A DNA stretch of 64,000 nucleotides from Aporrectodea caliginosa (taxonomy: Eukaryota; Annelida; Clitellata; Crassiclitellata; Lumbricidae): positions 901,001-965,000 of the forward strand of contig JACEVL010001642.1 of the NCBI GenBank assembly GCA_020284085.1, given 5' to 3'. The notes beneath the pieces were generated by a model. It did no database searches. It saw only the letters and a program-made list of their open reading frames with translations, and was not told the DNA's origin. The position numbers were made by a program, and so were the translations under genes. Of the stretch, positions 40,477 to 53,900 are shown piece after piece. How positions within the stretch are numbered: position 1 is the stretch's first letter; each line of letters starts with the position of its first letter.

Positions 40477-43400
40477 TGTGATGCTATATGTTGTCCGGGG
40501 TGTAGATGTGTCCGAAAATTATTGTAATTGGTTCATGTGACCAATGACGTCAGGTAGCAACTGTCAAGCTAAACTATTAATACGAATGCGAGATCTTGTC
40601 CGGGAAAGACATAAAATAGGAATGATCGTTACTACTCTAAATTTTCGAAAAACCATAGGTGATAGCTCCAAAAAACATAGAAAAACACAAACACGTATTT
40701 GAAGGAATATGCGTGGAATTAGTTAAGATTAGTAATGAAACACAGCAGTAGGCTACTACTGTAGTTTAGTAACACATTTGCTAATCGTAATCTCCAAACT
40801 TCTAAAGCGCCACTCGAAAGCCAAGCGCATGGCACAAGCTTATTCACGAGCGCTGCGTCTAGTCAGAAGGGTTGTCCAAAAGAGTACATGCTACATAAAT
40901 TAATCACCAGAAATTTTAAAAAACGTACCTGTCACAAATATTATTGCTGCAATTAAGCGTAGGATGATAGTATGATCATTGGATCAATGCAACAGTTGTT
41001 GAAAAGATGCATCTTCATCGAAGTTTACTAGTTCAGCTTTATTTATTTTTCTGCACGGTCTTCGCCAGTTTCTCGCAGTTGCGCCCTTCTTTCACATCTT
41101 TAACAACAGATTTTTGAGGTTTCCACGTGTAACAGCAAGCACTTTGGTATTTGATTGCTTCCTTTGCAATTAGTCTCTTCGCTCTTCTTCTTCTTCTCTC
41201 CTCTCTTCTCCGTCAGGCGTGCGTCAACGATGAGTCCTTAACATGACGTCTCCAAATCGTTCTGTCTCTGATTTCATCCAAGGCATTCCTCATATCCATA
41301 TTCTGTGCCCTCAGATCCTCCATACACCCAGGTCTTTCTTTGTCTTCCTCGGCTTCGTGTTTCCTCCACATGTTTGTACAGTGCCGCGGCTGGAAGCCCT
41401 TAATTGTCGTCCATTCTCGTCACATGCCCGAACCATGTGAGCCTTCTTTTCCTGATCTTATCCACCACTGTCTCCCTCAGTCCCAGCTACTCTCGGGTAA
41501 CTTCATTTATTATTTATTATTATTAAATAAATTTGTAACGCGCGCAAGGTCACACCGAAATGTGAATCTGAGGCGCGGATAGTCAGCCGTCAGGTGAAGA
41601 TGCACTTATAAATTTCTAAATCCTTGAAAGCCAAGGAGAAATAGTGAGTTTTGAGCCGCGTTTTGAAGGAAGGAGGAAGTGAAGTTGAGCTACGAAGAGA
41701 AAGTGGTAGTCGATTCCATTCCTTTGGAGCAGAGGCGTGGAATGCACGAGAGCCCATAACTGTTCTGCATCGTGGCTCAGCTAGAAGACCTGTACTCGAT
41801 GATCGCAGGCAACGAGGAGGGATGTAAGGAGTTAGTGTTGCATGAATATAGGTAGGCAGGGGCGTCCATCCTATGGGGGGAATGAAGCAGAAATCATTGG
41901 CTTTTCAGGGGGACAGAATTTTTTTACATTAAACGTCTGCTCAGTTTTTTCATTTAAGAAATTAATCGATGTGTTTTTCATTTGTAAAATGCTTTTCTTT
42001 GTTTTAAAAATCATTGAGCTGTTGTCAGACCGAGCTGATTATTAGTCTTCAATTTCATAATTTTGGCGTATTGTACATGTACATGCATAAGCGATTAGAC
42101 TTCGAGGTGATTGTAAGCTTGCATAGGCCTATCTTACATAAAATGTTTCAGAATACTGGTTCCTTTCAAGAATCTTGCAATCGACCTCTGCTGACATGGC
42201 AGTTGCTGCTCAGCTGATACGTCAGTGCAGTCAGAACCTGAAACTGTTCAGAGAAGATGAACATGCATGGCAGTCTAGTTAAAGAAGCACAACGATTTGC
42301 AGCTGCCTACGATGTTGATGTAAACTATCTGGTTCATCGAGCAAGACGACCCACCATGCAGGCACATATATTATGCCGAGAAAACTGATAAAAGGACAGT
42401 AAATGTGGTCCTCAGTAGCACAGACATCTTATTGGTGTTTTCTATACAACACTGGATACGGTTGCTTGTCTAGTACCATATACAGGCAGTGACGGATCCA
42501 GAAAGTTTATGAGGGGGAGGGGCAAATGGGCGTCAGAAGGAAGATCGTAGAGTTACCAACAATTATAGTGGCCCACAAGCCAAAAGAGGTTGGCCACCTC
42601 TGACCTAGATGATGCAAGCACAGGCACTAACGATGATGACGAACAAAACACAAATCTTTCGACAGGACAGTGGATTGAAAGTAGTTATGTTAAGCCATTA
42701 CGTGTGATATGTCAACTTTCAGACTATCCCATGCAGGCTGATCACCAGCTTAAACAAAATCCTGGTCTCCCGTGTGGTGACCAGCTGCTCTGCTGAGCGA
42801 GTTGTGAGTTGCATCCGTATTCCGCATTGTGAAAAATCGACTGAGATCAACCATGGTTGACGACTGGTTTGCACCTCTGACAGTATTAGCCTGTGAACGA
42901 GACGCTACTCCATCACTGAAACTGAACGAAATTGTTGATCGATTGGATACATACTCTGCTGCTCTGAAGAAACACCTATTGTAATGTTAGAACTTATAAT
43001 TAATAGGCCTATGTTTGTACTGTCTGGCCGCTCTGGCAGTATGCCTCTGTCTGTGTACAAGCCTTCGTATTTTATAATACATAATGTTGCTTGATTAGTG
43101 AACTAAAAGTTAAAGAATTCGATAATGACTTCAAGAAAGAATTCAACAGTAAAATCGTGATTCAAATTTGATAATCAAAATTTTCTCTTTTGTGGACAGT
43201 CGACCAATCGTCTGGGGCGGTCGTCGTGGGGGGCAATATGATGACATGAGGGGGAATGCTTCGAGCGTAAGGGGGGTGGACGCCCCTGTAGGTAGGTGTG
43301 CTGGTGTTGATGGCTAATTTGTAGGTCAAACAGGCCATTTCGGATCTTAATTAATTGTCTCTCCTACTTCTGCCCAGTATTGCGACACTGTAGTCTCTTC

Positions 43401-44354
43401 GCTACATTGTCGCAATGTAGTCTGTTTGCTTTGTTTTCACAAGATTCAATCAGATAAAACTCTTTCCACACTAGCTGAAGAGTGGAGCAATGCCAGAATC
43501 TTACACATGAAGTTGGACAGAAGACCGTATTTTGGCTGGTTTTAGTGAAGTGCCGAGTGTTAAGTTCCTATTTAATAAAAAATACATTAAATAAATGTAT
43601 GGAATGCTTTATGAATTGCTGAAAAAGTACCTTTTTAGCAGTTAAACTTCCATGAAAGAAAAACATAGATTTTGGACAAAAAAAACATAGAATCATAGAC
43701 GAGTCACAAAAACATAGTTCTTGGAGGAAAAACATAGGAGTGGTAACACTGGGAATGATAATTATGATACGAGATCACGCGAGTTTTATTTTTAGAAACA
43801 AATTCCCCATGGTCGAAAATTTGTTGCAAGTGGTATGTTAGGCCTACGTAGCACTTACAATAGTCCCAGGTCCTATGTAGTAAAGTTAGAATCCTTATCA
43901 ATATACAGACTATGATAAGGATTCTAAGTTTGCTTACATAGGACCTGGGACTATTGTAAGCGATGCGTAGGCCTAACGTAGCACTTGCAACAAAAATTTC
44001 GACCATGGGGAATTTGTTTCTAAAAATAAAACTGTCATCATCGCTGCCTCAGCTGCAAGCACAGGCATCGTGCATTACAATAATGATTTAACTGCTCAAA
44101 CTTCTTTGCTTTTCTTTCTCGTCTTTCCTGATAAAAATATTGTCTCGCATGTCATTTTCATATTTTCGTTAATACGATACTTGAAACGTTGACACCATAC
44201 CGGTAGCCTACTTCAAAAGTCGTACTGTCAGCCTATGGCCCGGACATTATTTCACACGGACAATATCTCGCATGTGTCGTGCCAGATTCTGTCTTGACAA
44301 CGAAAGTGGGCGGAGTCGGACACATCTCCACCCCGGACAAGATATCGCACCACA
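40477..44354. mobile_element. Composite TIR transposon, copy 2 (3878 bp)
   Basis: Same termini and same internal order as copy 1 (30632-34508): LINE 3' tail at about 40785-40880, RT relic at about 41235-41495, hAT relic 41857-43288 flanked by TAGGTAGG, foldback at about 43784-44033. The CCGG target duplication is at 40473-40476 and 44355-44358. The flanks differ wholly from those of copy 1, so this is a separate insertion and not part of a larger segmental duplication. Indels relative to copy 1: three extra bases near 41673, one fewer A near 43577, one fewer A near 43708. Confidence 0.93.
41857..43288 (+). mobile_element. hAT relic nested in composite copy 2
   Basis: Same 1432-bp hAT relic as 32009-33440, with TAGGTAGG on both sides (41849-41856, 43289-43296). 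Equal length and sequence in both places show it was aboard before the composite multiplied. Confidence 0.88.
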
Positions 44355-44548
44355 CCGGCCCCAGATGCTGGAACGGTCTTCCTCCTGCCCTGCGAACGGC
44401 TAACACAATTGACTCCTTCAAATGCGGACTAAAGACTTATTTGTTCTCTAAGGCCTACCCTGCTGTTAGTTGACTGTGAGGCGCCCTTGTAACGGCATGG
44501 TTTTTTTACGGCGCCATATAAATTGTCACTATTATTATTATTATTATC
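44355..44548 (+). pseudogene. LINE reverse transcriptase, part 2 and 3' tail
   Basis: Continues the frame broken at 40476: GPRCWNGLPPALRTANTIDS, then the end of the protein LKTYLFSKAYPAVS and a stop near 44472. A short 3' UTR (GGCGCCCTTGTAACGGCATG, GGCGCCATATAAATTG) ends in an (ATT)n tail at about 44530-44548. Removing the transposon and one CCGG restores continuity. Confidence 0.9.
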
Positions 44549-45070
44549 GATCATCATGTAGGCCTACACGTTATTCTAAATCGACCGTAGGCCTAATTGG
44601 CTCATTTAGCCTATAAACTGAATTTATCGGTGCGATCCATCATCCTCGCTGTCCTTTTGATCCGCTACCTAAATCCCAGCCTAAACTATGAGATCCGTCA
44701 CATAAATTTGCTTTTGTCACAATAATTGACCATTAATGTTGATTCTTGTTTCACACATTTTAGGCCTAAGTGTTTTCTGAATAGCGAGCCACGGATAATA
44801 AATTCGCGAGGTAGGCTTTCGATTTTAAAAATTCGGAGATCCACTGGAAAGTTCAACCAGCTTTCAACAAAGGACCAATAACGTAATTATTACAGGATAT
44901 TATTTAACACAATGTGACTATTTGAAGAGTGGCCTTCTGGCGGAGAGGAATACATCGTCTTGTTTACACAACAAATGCATTCAGTTAGGCTAAGTAAGTA
45001 AGTATATTCTTTATTTATATAACTGCATAACCGCACTTTCGTTTACATGAAATTAAACATTATAAAGAAC
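44549..45070. other. Spacer, unassigned
   Basis: AGGCCTA palindromes at 44560, 44588 and 44762; no coding or repeat structure recognised. Confidence 0.4.
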
Positions 45071-45840
45071 TAGATGTTTGCCCGTCCTAAGACGGTTAAA
45101 AACAATTTGAAAATGTCATGAGTTGCGTCTTCTCGTGCTATGATTGACATAAGTCTTCTCCATCTCCCTCCCTCCGTCCCTCCACCTCCGTCCCTCTCTC
45201 CCTCCGTTCGTCCGTCCATCCCTCCCTCGTACTTCTCTGCCGTCCGTACCTCCTTCTCTTCCTTCAACGTCCGTCCCTCCCTCCCCCACGTCTCTCGCGG
45301 CGATCGTGCGTGGCAGACCCGCACCTTCCCCTCTAGATTTGTGCCCGTCCTAAAACGTTTAAAAACAATTTGAAAATGTCAAGAGATGCGTCTTCTCGTG
45401 CTATGATTGACATAAGTCTTCTCCCTCCCTCCCCTCTCTCCCTCCCATCCCATCCCTCCCACTCCCATCCCTCCCTCGTACTTCTCTGCCGTCCATACCT
45501 CCTTCCCCTCCTTCAACGTCCGTCCCTCCTCCCCCACGTCTCTCGCGGCGATCGTGCGTGGCAGACCCGCACCTTCCCCTCTAGATGTTTGCCCGTCCTA
45601 AAACGTTTAAAAACAATTTGAAAATGTCAAGAGATGCGTCTTCTCGTGCTATGATTGACATAAGTCTTCTCCCTCCCTCCCCTCTCTCCCTCCCATCCCA
45701 TCCCTCCCACTCCCATCCCTCCCATGTACTTCTCTGCCGTCCGTACCTCCTTCCCTCCCTTCAACGTCCGGCCCTCCCCCACGTCTCTCGTGGCGATCGT
45801 GTTTGGTAGAACCGCCCCTTCCCCTCCCCATTCCCTTATA
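45071..45840 (-). mobile_element. Three tandem Helitron-like 3' ends
   Basis: Three direct repeats of about 240-270 bp start at 45071, 45342 and 45583. Each begins CTAGAT(G)TTTG(T)GCCCGTCC, then AAAACAATTTGAAAATGTCA, GTCTTCTCGTGCTATGATTG and a CCCTCC-rich tract. On the minus strand the 45071 unit ends in a CCGTC/GACGG hairpin followed about nine bases later by CTAG and then T, the layout of a Helitron 3' terminus. In the other two units the stem has a G-to-A change. Frames rich in Pro/Ser or Gly/Arg here come from the CCCTCC tract. Confidence 0.65.
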
Positions 45841-47936
45841 GAAATGTAGAAGGACCCAAATGTCGTGTTGCATTATCTCGCGTTGCTATGACAACGTCTA
45901 TATTCGGTTATTGCGATGATGTGGAATGACGTAAGCCATATTGTCGAAAACAACGTTACACGCTTCAGACGCACGCGCAGAGATTTCTGTTCTATTATAT
46001 TAATTCTTGTTAAAAACGTTTTTCTCGTTAAATTGTCAGCCCGTGGGACAATGCGGTCTGGGACGCAGGGAATAGGGGAGTGTCTTGACAGGAGTTATAC
46101 GAGCTGGTTCAGAACGTGACCCGGGTCTGCCAAAGCAGCAGTAGAGGTTCCCATCTGCCGTTCTGCGTTAATCATAATTTATTCATGAAGGAAAATCGAC
46201 AAAATTAATATCGACCAATAATATTTGCAGATTAAAACATTATCTATGGAGATTTATACACATAGGCCTACACGTGTGTGTGTATAATATTAGTTGTGGG
46301 TAGCGATGCAAATGAGTTACCGTGTATAATAGGTGCTTGTCATTCCTCTAAAATATAGATTTCTTGCATCTCGCGTAAGCACAATGTTTCTCTTTAGAGT
46401 GCAGTCAAAAGAGTGTCTCTGCGGATTCTCAAATGACGTCATCACCTCGTATCAAGCGCAGAGTGCTGCCATCTCGTGTTCACCAAGAAAACTCAGCACA
46501 GCTACTCCACGTCGCAATGCTTGAAGGTTAACCGAGACCTGGTTAACACCACCCCATCTGGCAATCTAATCATTCTCCCGATGATGCTCTGTACTATCTA
46601 GTCATAGGCCAAAATCGACCTGCTGCTGCTATGCCAACGAAAATCAGTTACCTAATTATTTCTTATAGCGCCGTTATCATAATCCTCAAGATTCCAAACG
46701 ATCATCAATTAAAGCATATGGTAAAAGTAAGCTAATTATCAAGAATTTAAAACATTGCTCAATTCTCTAGCCTTCAAAGGTGTATTTCTGGAACGCAAGA
46801 ATCTCAAAACAAGACGACAGCAAGTTATATTTTTATATTATTGATATAGGTGATAGTTTTATTGTATTTATATTAATATAATTATTTATACAGTTCAACT
46901 ACAATAGTCTGGCACTTACAATAGCACAGGGCAAAGCAGTGCAGAGTTTAACTCCAGCAGTGTTTTTACACATGACCTCTGGCATCTGTAGAAATGAAGC
47001 ACTTGTGCGGGGTGGGGGTGTGGTGGTGTCTGCTACAACTCCACCATCTAGTCATATCACCAACGAGTCAGAGTAATCTACATTTCTTTTAGTGTTTCAA
47101 AAGACATTCTACATTTCTTTGAGTGTTAAATGCAATGAGGTCATGACTTGACAAGTATTGCCACTTCCACACTTTTAGCAAATTAACCAACTGCACAATG
47201 TTATAAAAGATTACCAAACTTGGACTAGCCATCTTTAATTGTATATCGAATGCTTATGGCAGATAAAGCTTCCAAGAATGAATGCTAGCAGGCTGAAGCT
47301 ACCAACTTCGAACACAGCAAAGTTACTGATACCCTTAGGTTTAGACAAATATCAACCAAAGTTGGCTGTCTCATGAATATCGAAAACAGCTTTAGTTGGT
47401 CCAACAAACACATACATTTAAGCAGAAAAAGTTCAGCTTGGCTTGATATTCATGCATTTGAAATATTATCACGAAGGTGCCATCCAACTTTACAAAATCT
47501 TTTCATCATGGCTTTCTAGATCTCCCAACACCTTCAAATCCGTAAGAGGTTTTTACATGTACATAAATAACCAAACAGATACATACATAGACACTCTGAT
47601 ACATAAACAAACAAGAGAAGTCCAAAAAGGTGCTATATAAACATCACGGGACACAAGTGACATCAGATCAGGTAGTAACTTCAAATCAATATGGTGCTAC
47701 TGGCAGAAACTCTTAGGAAGACAACAGATCAAGCCATGTCCATTTATGATAACCAAGAACGATCAAATTATCGACTGCCTTAGTCATCTGTGTCATCAGA
47801 GGCACCAGTCAAGACTTAAAGCCAAACTGTAGTCTGAAATTAGAACGATTTTATTACTTTTATGTGTAAACTGACCAACAATAAACCTGTAGCCCCACCC
47901 CCTATGTTAAGTTCCTTGTCTGAATGCACGCTATGA
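45841..47936. other. Intergenic and ABCF1 3' region
   Basis: No gene recognised. A possible ABCF1 poly(A) signal (AATAAA on the minus strand) is at 47850-47855, about 82 bases past the stop. The rest, including 45900-47800, shows no element I can name. Confidence 0.45.
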
Positions 47937-50900
47937 TCAGTCTTCCGTGTTCTGGATAGAAGGTTTCACGTAGATTTCCTCTCCTAAAGACTTGAGAAGC
48001 TCGAGTCTGTAGTCGTCAAAGTCACCTCTGACTTCTCGAATGTTCTGATCTTCGACAACCCACAACTGACAACTGGCGTCGCGGATAAGTCGCTCGTCAT
48101 GACTTACAATGACGACACCTGTTGGCAGAATACGGACAATGTGAAGCAATTGTGTTGGAAAGTAAAAATGCAATGCACTGCTTTGGTTGTTACACAAAGG
48201 TCAGTAAATATGAATCTGAGCAAACAAGATAACTGTGCACAAATCGTGTCAAATGATATAAATGTGGAGTTCATTTGGTATGCGCAACTGATTGGACCAC
48301 TTTATCACAAGAAGAGTCTTTAATGACGAGATTGTACTAAATCATGCAACTTGTTGTTAAAGCGTTAAGGAAGGTGCTCATATTCTATCTGTGGGCCTTG
48401 AGCTAGTAATGGATGAATCCCAAGGCCCTGTGACACGAGGACGAAGCAAGACTTCCCATTTACTTCCCAACTTGCCACCACATTACATGCTTGTTGGTGA
48501 CAGGCACAAACAAATGGTCCAAAGTCGTTACACAGAGTCGAACTGACAACCACACGATCATCGACCAAGCGTGTTACCGCTCTATCACTGCATAGCAGGA
48601 TAGTTTAACAGGCTTGGAATTATCTCAGTCGAGAGCGTCCTTGGCACCTGACTGGTGCTAAATTGACGCTTACCTCCATGGAAGGCGTTGATAGCATCAG
48701 CAAGAGCATCAATCGATTCGATATCCAAGTTATTCGTCGGCTCATCCTGAAATAGACAGATTTCAGCAAAATTAACCAACTGCACAACAGGAAAGAACTA
48801 AAACTACCAACCACACAGCATTACTTGTCAGAACATGAAGGCACAATATCAATCAAAAGTTATCTGCATTGGCATACTAAAACTCGAGTGCTTTAAAGCA
48901 GCATAAATCACATACTTACCCACATTAAAAATCATGTGATTAGTGACACTAAAATCATGTGCTGCAACATAAATACAGCAAAAGTTATTTGCCACCAAAG
49001 AAATTCATAAATAGAAAATACAAATGAGTCAATTGCTGCTTACAAGAATAAGAACGTCTGGTTTCCTGCACGCCAAGTCAGCAAATGCAACTCGCGACTT
49101 CTGTCCACCTGACAAATCGCGGATGTTGATGACGTGTGCATGGCCCGGCAAGCCAAACCGCCCCAACATCTTTCGTGCATCCTGGTAGTCTAGGTTGTAT
49201 TTGCTCTGCAAAAAAGAAAGTTAATAACTAACACACGATCGTTATTACAGTTGTTCGTTTAAACTACAATCCAAAAGTAATTCATTGTTATTTTTAAGCT
49301 ATGACAACAATTGCAATTGGAAATGGCAGAAATGCTAACCCCAAGGTACTGTACAGCTGAAACGGTTACATCAAGCTGATCTCCGGAATGCTGATCGTAT
49401 TTTCCAATCCTCTGGAAGAACCAACCAACAATCAATCAATCAATCAATCAGAAACAATCAGATAAACAGTCGAAACATTCCAATCATATTTTCTGCATTT
49501 ACCTTGTTACCTTGTGCTGTCAGTTCCTTGAACTCTAGCGACCGTCATGATCAAGCCTCTCCATTTCCTTCTGTCCGCCGTCGCATCTCTCAGTTCTGCC
49601 AAATTAATTCCAGTTGTTTCATGTATTTCGTCCATCCACTTTTTCCTTGGTCGTCCTTGTTTTCTCCTTCCCTCTCCATATGCTAACATCATTTCCTTTT
49701 CCAATCCATCTGATCGCATGACATGACCAAAGAACCTCAACTTTGCTCTTAGCACTGTTTGTTGTAGTGTCTCTTCCTTCTCAATTCCGATACTCCTGCG
49801 CACCCAATCGTTGGTCCTTTTCTCTATCCATGATATTCTCTGCATCTTCCTCCATATCCACATTTCACATGCGTTAATCTTTTTTCTCATTTTCTTGGTC
49901 ATTGTCCATTTCTCACTGCCATATGTTACTGTTGGTATGATCAAAGCCTTCACCAATCTTTTTTTCGTGTCTATACTCACATGTTTGTCCTTCCATATTT
50001 TTTCCAGACCATTCATTGCAGCTTTTCCTATCGCCACTCTACGATTTATTTCCATATCACACTTTCCCTCTTTTTCTATTACTGATCCCAAAAACGTGAA
50101 GCTAGTCACCGTTTCTATTTCCTCTATTTTCTGCATTACAGACATTAAAAGTTTACTATTTTACTTACTATTAATTCTATTCTCTATGAGGTTAGTCATT
50201 CGATCAAATGATAAATCCATCATCCTGCCAACCAATCATTTCACCAATCAACCTTATTCATCAATTTATTTGATCAACAGTTAGTAAATCAAACAATCCA
50301 CAACAGTCAATCCCTTGCTAATGTTACAATCAACCAAACATACAACAACAAACCAATTTATCAATCCATAGCTAACTTACCAATCTGTGATTCTTTCTAC
50401 ATTCGCCCACCGTCTGCAAAAATAAGAAAACCAACATCAAAATTACATTGCCACAATTACAACATAAAACGAAAATTACAACATAAAATAATGAGAGCAG
50501 AAAATGGCAACAATATGACAACATAATAGTTTTTCTCTCGTAAGTATCATCTTGTTATTTAAGTCTAACTTGTTATGGCCCTACACAAAGAGTCATATTA
50601 TAAATGAAATGACCCTGCACATTTCCAGTTTTTATTCCTCAAGTAAGTACTTGTATGTGCTGTAGAATCTCTGCACCTTATGCTTTCATAGCCCTGCGTT
50701 TACTAGGGCTTATGCAGACTCAGGTGGATAGGTTTTTGAAAACATATCCCATTGAAGTTTCTCTTCCCAGCCAGAACTTATGCATGGCAGTTATGAAAAA
50801 ATTTCCCTAACTTATGCCAAGCTTGTTTAATTACTTATGTAAACATTTATCTCAGTAATCGTAGCATGTGGAACATGATAGCCAATTGGTCCTTATGTCC

Positions 50901-53900
50901 CTGTAATGCAGAGAGAACAGGTTTGAGCCTCCTCTGAGAGGGCTACTATGTCAGGACCTTGAGTAAGTCCTTCACTGACAATTGCTCACTGCCATCAGTG
51001 GATGCAAGCGCTTGGACAGTTCTTAGATAGTGGCACGTAACAAGTGCACAGGGGGCCCGTGGCGCATTGGATAACATCTGGCACAGAGACCGAGAGGTAC
51101 CGAGTTCGAGCCCCGTTGGGCGGATATGCTTTGTAGGCTGCTATTAGCGCCGTTGTATTGCAAGCTGTCTGTTCTGTTAGTAGTTAAGATTTCGATTGCA
51201 TAACATGTAAATGTACAGCGCAGTGCGTTTGTCAGGCGCTTATTAAAGAAAAGATATTATTATTATTATTACAATAATAATATGTGCAGTTGTCTCAATA
51301 ATGAACTGAACATCAGTGCTACGACTATGACTAATGGCACATCTTTAGCAGAAGGTGCTAATTTCTAAATGTATGAAGCAAACTTAATTACTGACCGGTG
51401 TGATTTCTCCAACTAGCAGTTTGAGCAGGGTACTCTTTCCAACGCCATTATGTCCAACTATGGCCACTACAGCCAAACAAAACATTTAATGAGCACCAAG
51501 GATGCAACACCAATACATTTTAGGAACCAAGCAAAACCGCATTTTGTGTAAATGAACATTTGAATAGCACCACTCAGTTTCTCATGCATATACACATGTA
51601 CCATATGTATGTATGCATGTATGTTTCCACTGCTGTCTCAGATCGCTATGCTCAGTCACTCATTTCATTTTGTTCTCTGCTTAACACTTTAGCGACAAGA
51701 GTTTACTAAAAGGGACTGGGAAAGCAATGCAGCTCGTTGTTAAAGTGTTAAGAAATGACTACCTCACAAAAGCCATGACATGCAGCTTACATGTATATAA
51801 ATAGTACATAGATGTATGCAAGTATGTATCGGAACAGCCGTTTAGCTTCTCAAAAGTGCTGCTGTGAAGAGAGCGTCCAAACACCTTAACATAACATGAA
51901 GACATGAAGAAACATAACTGGAGCCAAGTAACGGAATTGAGTTTGGATTGGCAGCAATTTACACTCCTCATTTTGGAATTGACACACCACTAATCCAGTT
52001 ACCACACACAAAACTAGCAGTTAGTCATTGGTAACTCAACTATTTATATAGTAATATTAATTATCTTCATCATAATTATCCTCATCATCGTCACCATCAT
52101 CTTCTTACCTCTTGACTGCATGTCGATACCAAAGTCTAGCTCAATGAACAGCTGCTTTTGGGTAGGATAACCAAAATTCACACCTAAACACAGATTCAGT
52201 TTCACATTATTTACTTCATAATCATCTATAGCAAAGAAACTCAGAAGCTATAATGCAAAATAAGATAAACGTTTCACATCCCATTTCCTTTAAAAAATTC
52301 ACATTTCTGTTCGATTTCAGTCAGTTTAAATAGCAGATTTCATGGCTACATCGCTAATCTAGAGAAAAGGCTTCAATATCAATTTCATATCTTTCCTATT
52401 TCAAAGGTTAAGCACATTATTATAATGAAAATTGATATATAACAGAGAGAGTGTAACAACACTAATGCAAAATAGGCAGTCTATTAAACACAATATTCTT
52501 AACAGTAGATCTATCTGGACAATTCCTACAGTTCATCCTTTAGGTACCTTACAAAGAGCTGCCTGTGCCACAGCATAACACCGAAAATCAACAAATCTAT
52601 CAAGACACAATAACGAAAAGTAGCATTTCAAATTCAATCGAAATAGATTACCATAAATTCCCAGAACAGGTGGATTTAAAGGTGGTGGATCGGGGAACGT
52701 GAATTTGACGACATACTCCTTCGGCCGGGTAAGGAGTTCGGTTGGTTTCACCTCTTCCTCGGCCTGTTTCTGTTTCGTCTGATTCTTCTGCTGTTTCCTT
52801 GTAAGCGCCTCCTTCTGGATCTTCTCCTGCAAACAGGAAAGACAATAATTACTAATTATGCGTATTAATTATGCATTAACCATGCATCCAAAGGTTAGCA
52901 CCTCAGCTGAAGGATTCAACCGAGAGGAAGGAGGCTGCTGAGCAGTTAGCCACATCAAACATTAACCCAGAGCTCATAGTCCATAACACCATACAAAACT
53001 TATTAACACTAATTTGTATAGACTAATTTGTAATGACTGACTCACCGCCTGTTTGGTTGATTTTCCGGAAGCCTTCATTTCCTTCAGTCGCTTTTCCTGT
53101 TTCTCGAAAGCCTTCTGCTGCTCCTTGCGCTTTTGGACCAACATTTTCTTGAATGTTGCTATACAGATACAAGAAAACAATTACTCACTAACCATTGAAA
53201 GACACAGCAGAGAAAGCAATCTGAGAACATGAAAGAGCAAAAAAGCAGGTGATAGGACAACAGTTCCTCATAACACAGCTGGGTAACAGCAGATAATCCC
53301 TGCTGAATCTGAAGCACTTAAGTCAGCGGAAAGTAAAGAAAACACTTTATACAGCAATTTTGAGGACAATTTACAAATTTAATGCATTACTATTGACCAA
53401 ACATACCACACTCGACGACACTGCACTAAAGTAATAAGTGAAGTAATTATAATGTAACTCGAATAAGTAATCTTGCAAGCAACTGGACATTTCCATAGAA
53501 TCATTTCAAGTACATACACAAACACAGGTGACTGTTGCTTTTACATTTATCTTGCCAAAAATTGACATAGCAAATAACTTATGTAGTGCCTTTATTGGCT
53601 TTCAAAGATACAATTTGTTAGAGCTCAAGAGGCCTGGGTGGTTTCCTTGCAGTCGACTGAAGCACTAGGAGACCATGATGGCACAACTCAGAACCTACCA
53701 TAATTTCCACGGTAGTAGAACAGTTTCTGCTGGTCAAGGTGAATAATATCCGAGCAGACGTTGTCAAGGAAACTCTGGTCGTGAGACACAACCAACAACG
53801 TCTTCTTCCAATTCTGTAGGTAGCTAAAACATGCAGGAAACAGTCTCATGGAGTTGCACTTAAAATAAAACTATCCACACCTTTTACTGACTTTAGTCGT

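Noticed and set aside
30632..44354. Segmental duplication or LTR retrotransposon explaining the two 3.9-kb copies
   Set aside because: Flanks are unrelated, each copy has its own CCGG duplication and the ends are inverted, not direct, repeats; the 6 kb between them holds an ordinary gene and a LINE.
45070..45873. Several 74-84-codon frames, Pro/Ser- or Gly/Arg-rich
   Set aside because: They translate the CCCTCC tract of the triplicated Helitron-like segment and change with strand and unit.
48520..48600. tRNA gene on the minus strand
   Set aside because: The anticodon arm cannot be closed convincingly and it continues into a SINE-like body.
51051..51130. tRNA gene
   Set aside because: A and B boxes are present but the sequence continues into a SINE body with an (ATT)n tail and has a second diverged copy at 216.
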